This document shows positions 63,439-64,000 of a DNA stretch of 64,000 bases, one piece after another. Both the position numbers and the translations under genes were made by a program. Position 1 is the first letter of the stretch; each line of letters opens with the position of its first letter. The notes under the pieces are model-generated. The model worked only from the letters and a program-made list of their open reading frames with translations, made no database searches and was not told the origin of the DNA. The stretch spans positions 1 to 64,000 of the forward strand of contig NW_002476368.1 in NCBI RefSeq assembly GCF_000189635.1. Reading direction: 5' to 3'. This DNA comes from Tetrahymena thermophila SB210 (taxonomy: Eukaryota > Ciliophora > Oligohymenophorea > Hymenostomatida > Tetrahymenidae).

Positions 63439-64000
63439 TCAACAAATATTTTAGTTTAGCTGTTAAAGTGGTACTTGACTTGTTACTTAATTTTAAGGAG
63501 GATTGTGTTTTTAGATCCATGGGTGATTTAAGATGTTATTTAAATCTAATCTCTAGCTCTTTTCATAAACTAAAATTTTTGATAAAAGATCTCTGACTTC
63601 AATAGACAAATAATCAGGGAAACTAAATTGTACTTTTTTAATTCTATCATATGTTTAATCATAGCTTTTGGTTTCAAATGGAGGTTATCCTTTTTATTTA
63701 AAAATTATTCGTAAATATACTCCATTTTTAACAATAACGATTATTCAATTAATTTTTGTTTTAATTTTCTTATAAATTTTATAAAGATTACTTTTATTTA
63801 TTAGTAAAATCATGGCAATTAAATTTAAATACAAAGCTGCAAATTAATAATAATTATTTTTATTTACTTAATGATTTTAATTAAAAATTAATTTTATTTG
63901 TAATTAATTTTTTAAAATACATTTTAATAAATAAATCAATAAATTAATTTCATTTAATCAAATAATTTACCAGTGCAAAATTCATAGCACAAAACACCAA
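63439..64000 (-). CDS. Aurora kinase, C-terminal end only (runs off the window)
   Basis: Two exons are visible: 64000-63971 and 63689-63439 (TGA 63441-63439), joined across a 280-base intron with phase closing inside the glycine codon of the sequence CTG-QPPFET. The visible protein is LGVLCYEFCTGQPPFETKSY, then YDRIKKVQFSFPDYL, then EVRDLLSKILVYEKSQRLDL and ILNHPWIQKH. This is the C-lobe of a Ser/Thr kinase and matches Aurora kinases closely (LGVLCYEF, G-PPFE, Y-RI-VFPD, HPWI). Aurora kinases phosphorylate spindle and chromosome proteins through mitosis. The tail after the kinase domain is short (about 20 residues, Q/N-rich). The catalytic and activation loops lie beyond 64000. A plus-strand ORF over this exon is a shadow. 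Confidence 0.9.

Noticed and set aside
63402..63596. Plus-strand 64-codon ORF ending in TGA
   Set aside because: Overlaps the minus-strand Aurora exon; the minus strand gives recognisable kinase motifs.
1..64000. CRISPR arrays, prokaryotic operons, phage or plasmid functions
   Set aside because: No spacer-repeat arrays or such genes. The telomere, introns and reassigned stop codons show a ciliate nuclear chromosome.

Overview
The window is the end of a ciliate macronuclear chromosome, most likely Tetrahymena thermophila or a close relative. Base 1 starts in C4A2 telomere repeats, the DNA is very AT-rich, and every convincing gene reads TAA and TAG as glutamine and stops only at TGA. A tRNA-Gln with anticodon UUA (2847-2918, minus strand), which reads UAA as Gln, confirms the code. 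Gene models were therefore built by hand with the ciliate code and short AT-rich GT-AG introns. Exon joins were accepted only where reading phase closed. No transcript or database evidence was available.

Layout, left to right: telomere (1-32); an EXPERA-domain membrane protein (1224-1769, +); the tRNA; a Q/N-rich protein ending in a GYF domain (7152-11193, -); a leucine-rich-repeat gene made of 19 tandem copies of a ~365-base exon-plus-intron unit (12777-21023, +); a convergent atypical protein kinase with a one-base frameshift (21827-25977, -); a doubtful membrane ORF (27660-28271, -); a 1922-residue multi-pass membrane protein with a PAS-like region (28906-35488, -); a thioredoxin (39914-40574, -); two weaker ORFs (42071-42313, - and 42863-44095, +); a 14-exon coiled-coil protein (45491-49741, +); an Aurora-like kinase with a ~1050-residue Q/N-rich leader (50259-54463, -); a signal-anchored extracellular or lumenal protein (55602-57500, -); an IQ-motif protein with a poly-Q tail (59653-62459, -); and the 3' end of a second, more canonical Aurora kinase that runs off the right edge (63439-64000, -).

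Nothing here looks like a prokaryotic-style operon. The genes are independent eukaryotic units separated by 0.5-5 kb of AT-rich DNA. The most unusual element is the LRR array. Its first copy is 91 nt and links to the non-repeat first exon; of the next 18 copies, 17 are exactly 90 nt and one is 81 nt. All 18 are symmetric phase-2 exons, all 19 are open, nearly all use an AAG acceptor, and the intron 5' halves are as alike as the exons. That arrangement would allow repeat gain, loss or exon skipping without breaking the frame. One of its introns carries a dispersed repeat that recurs, inverted, at about 39.2-39.4 kb.
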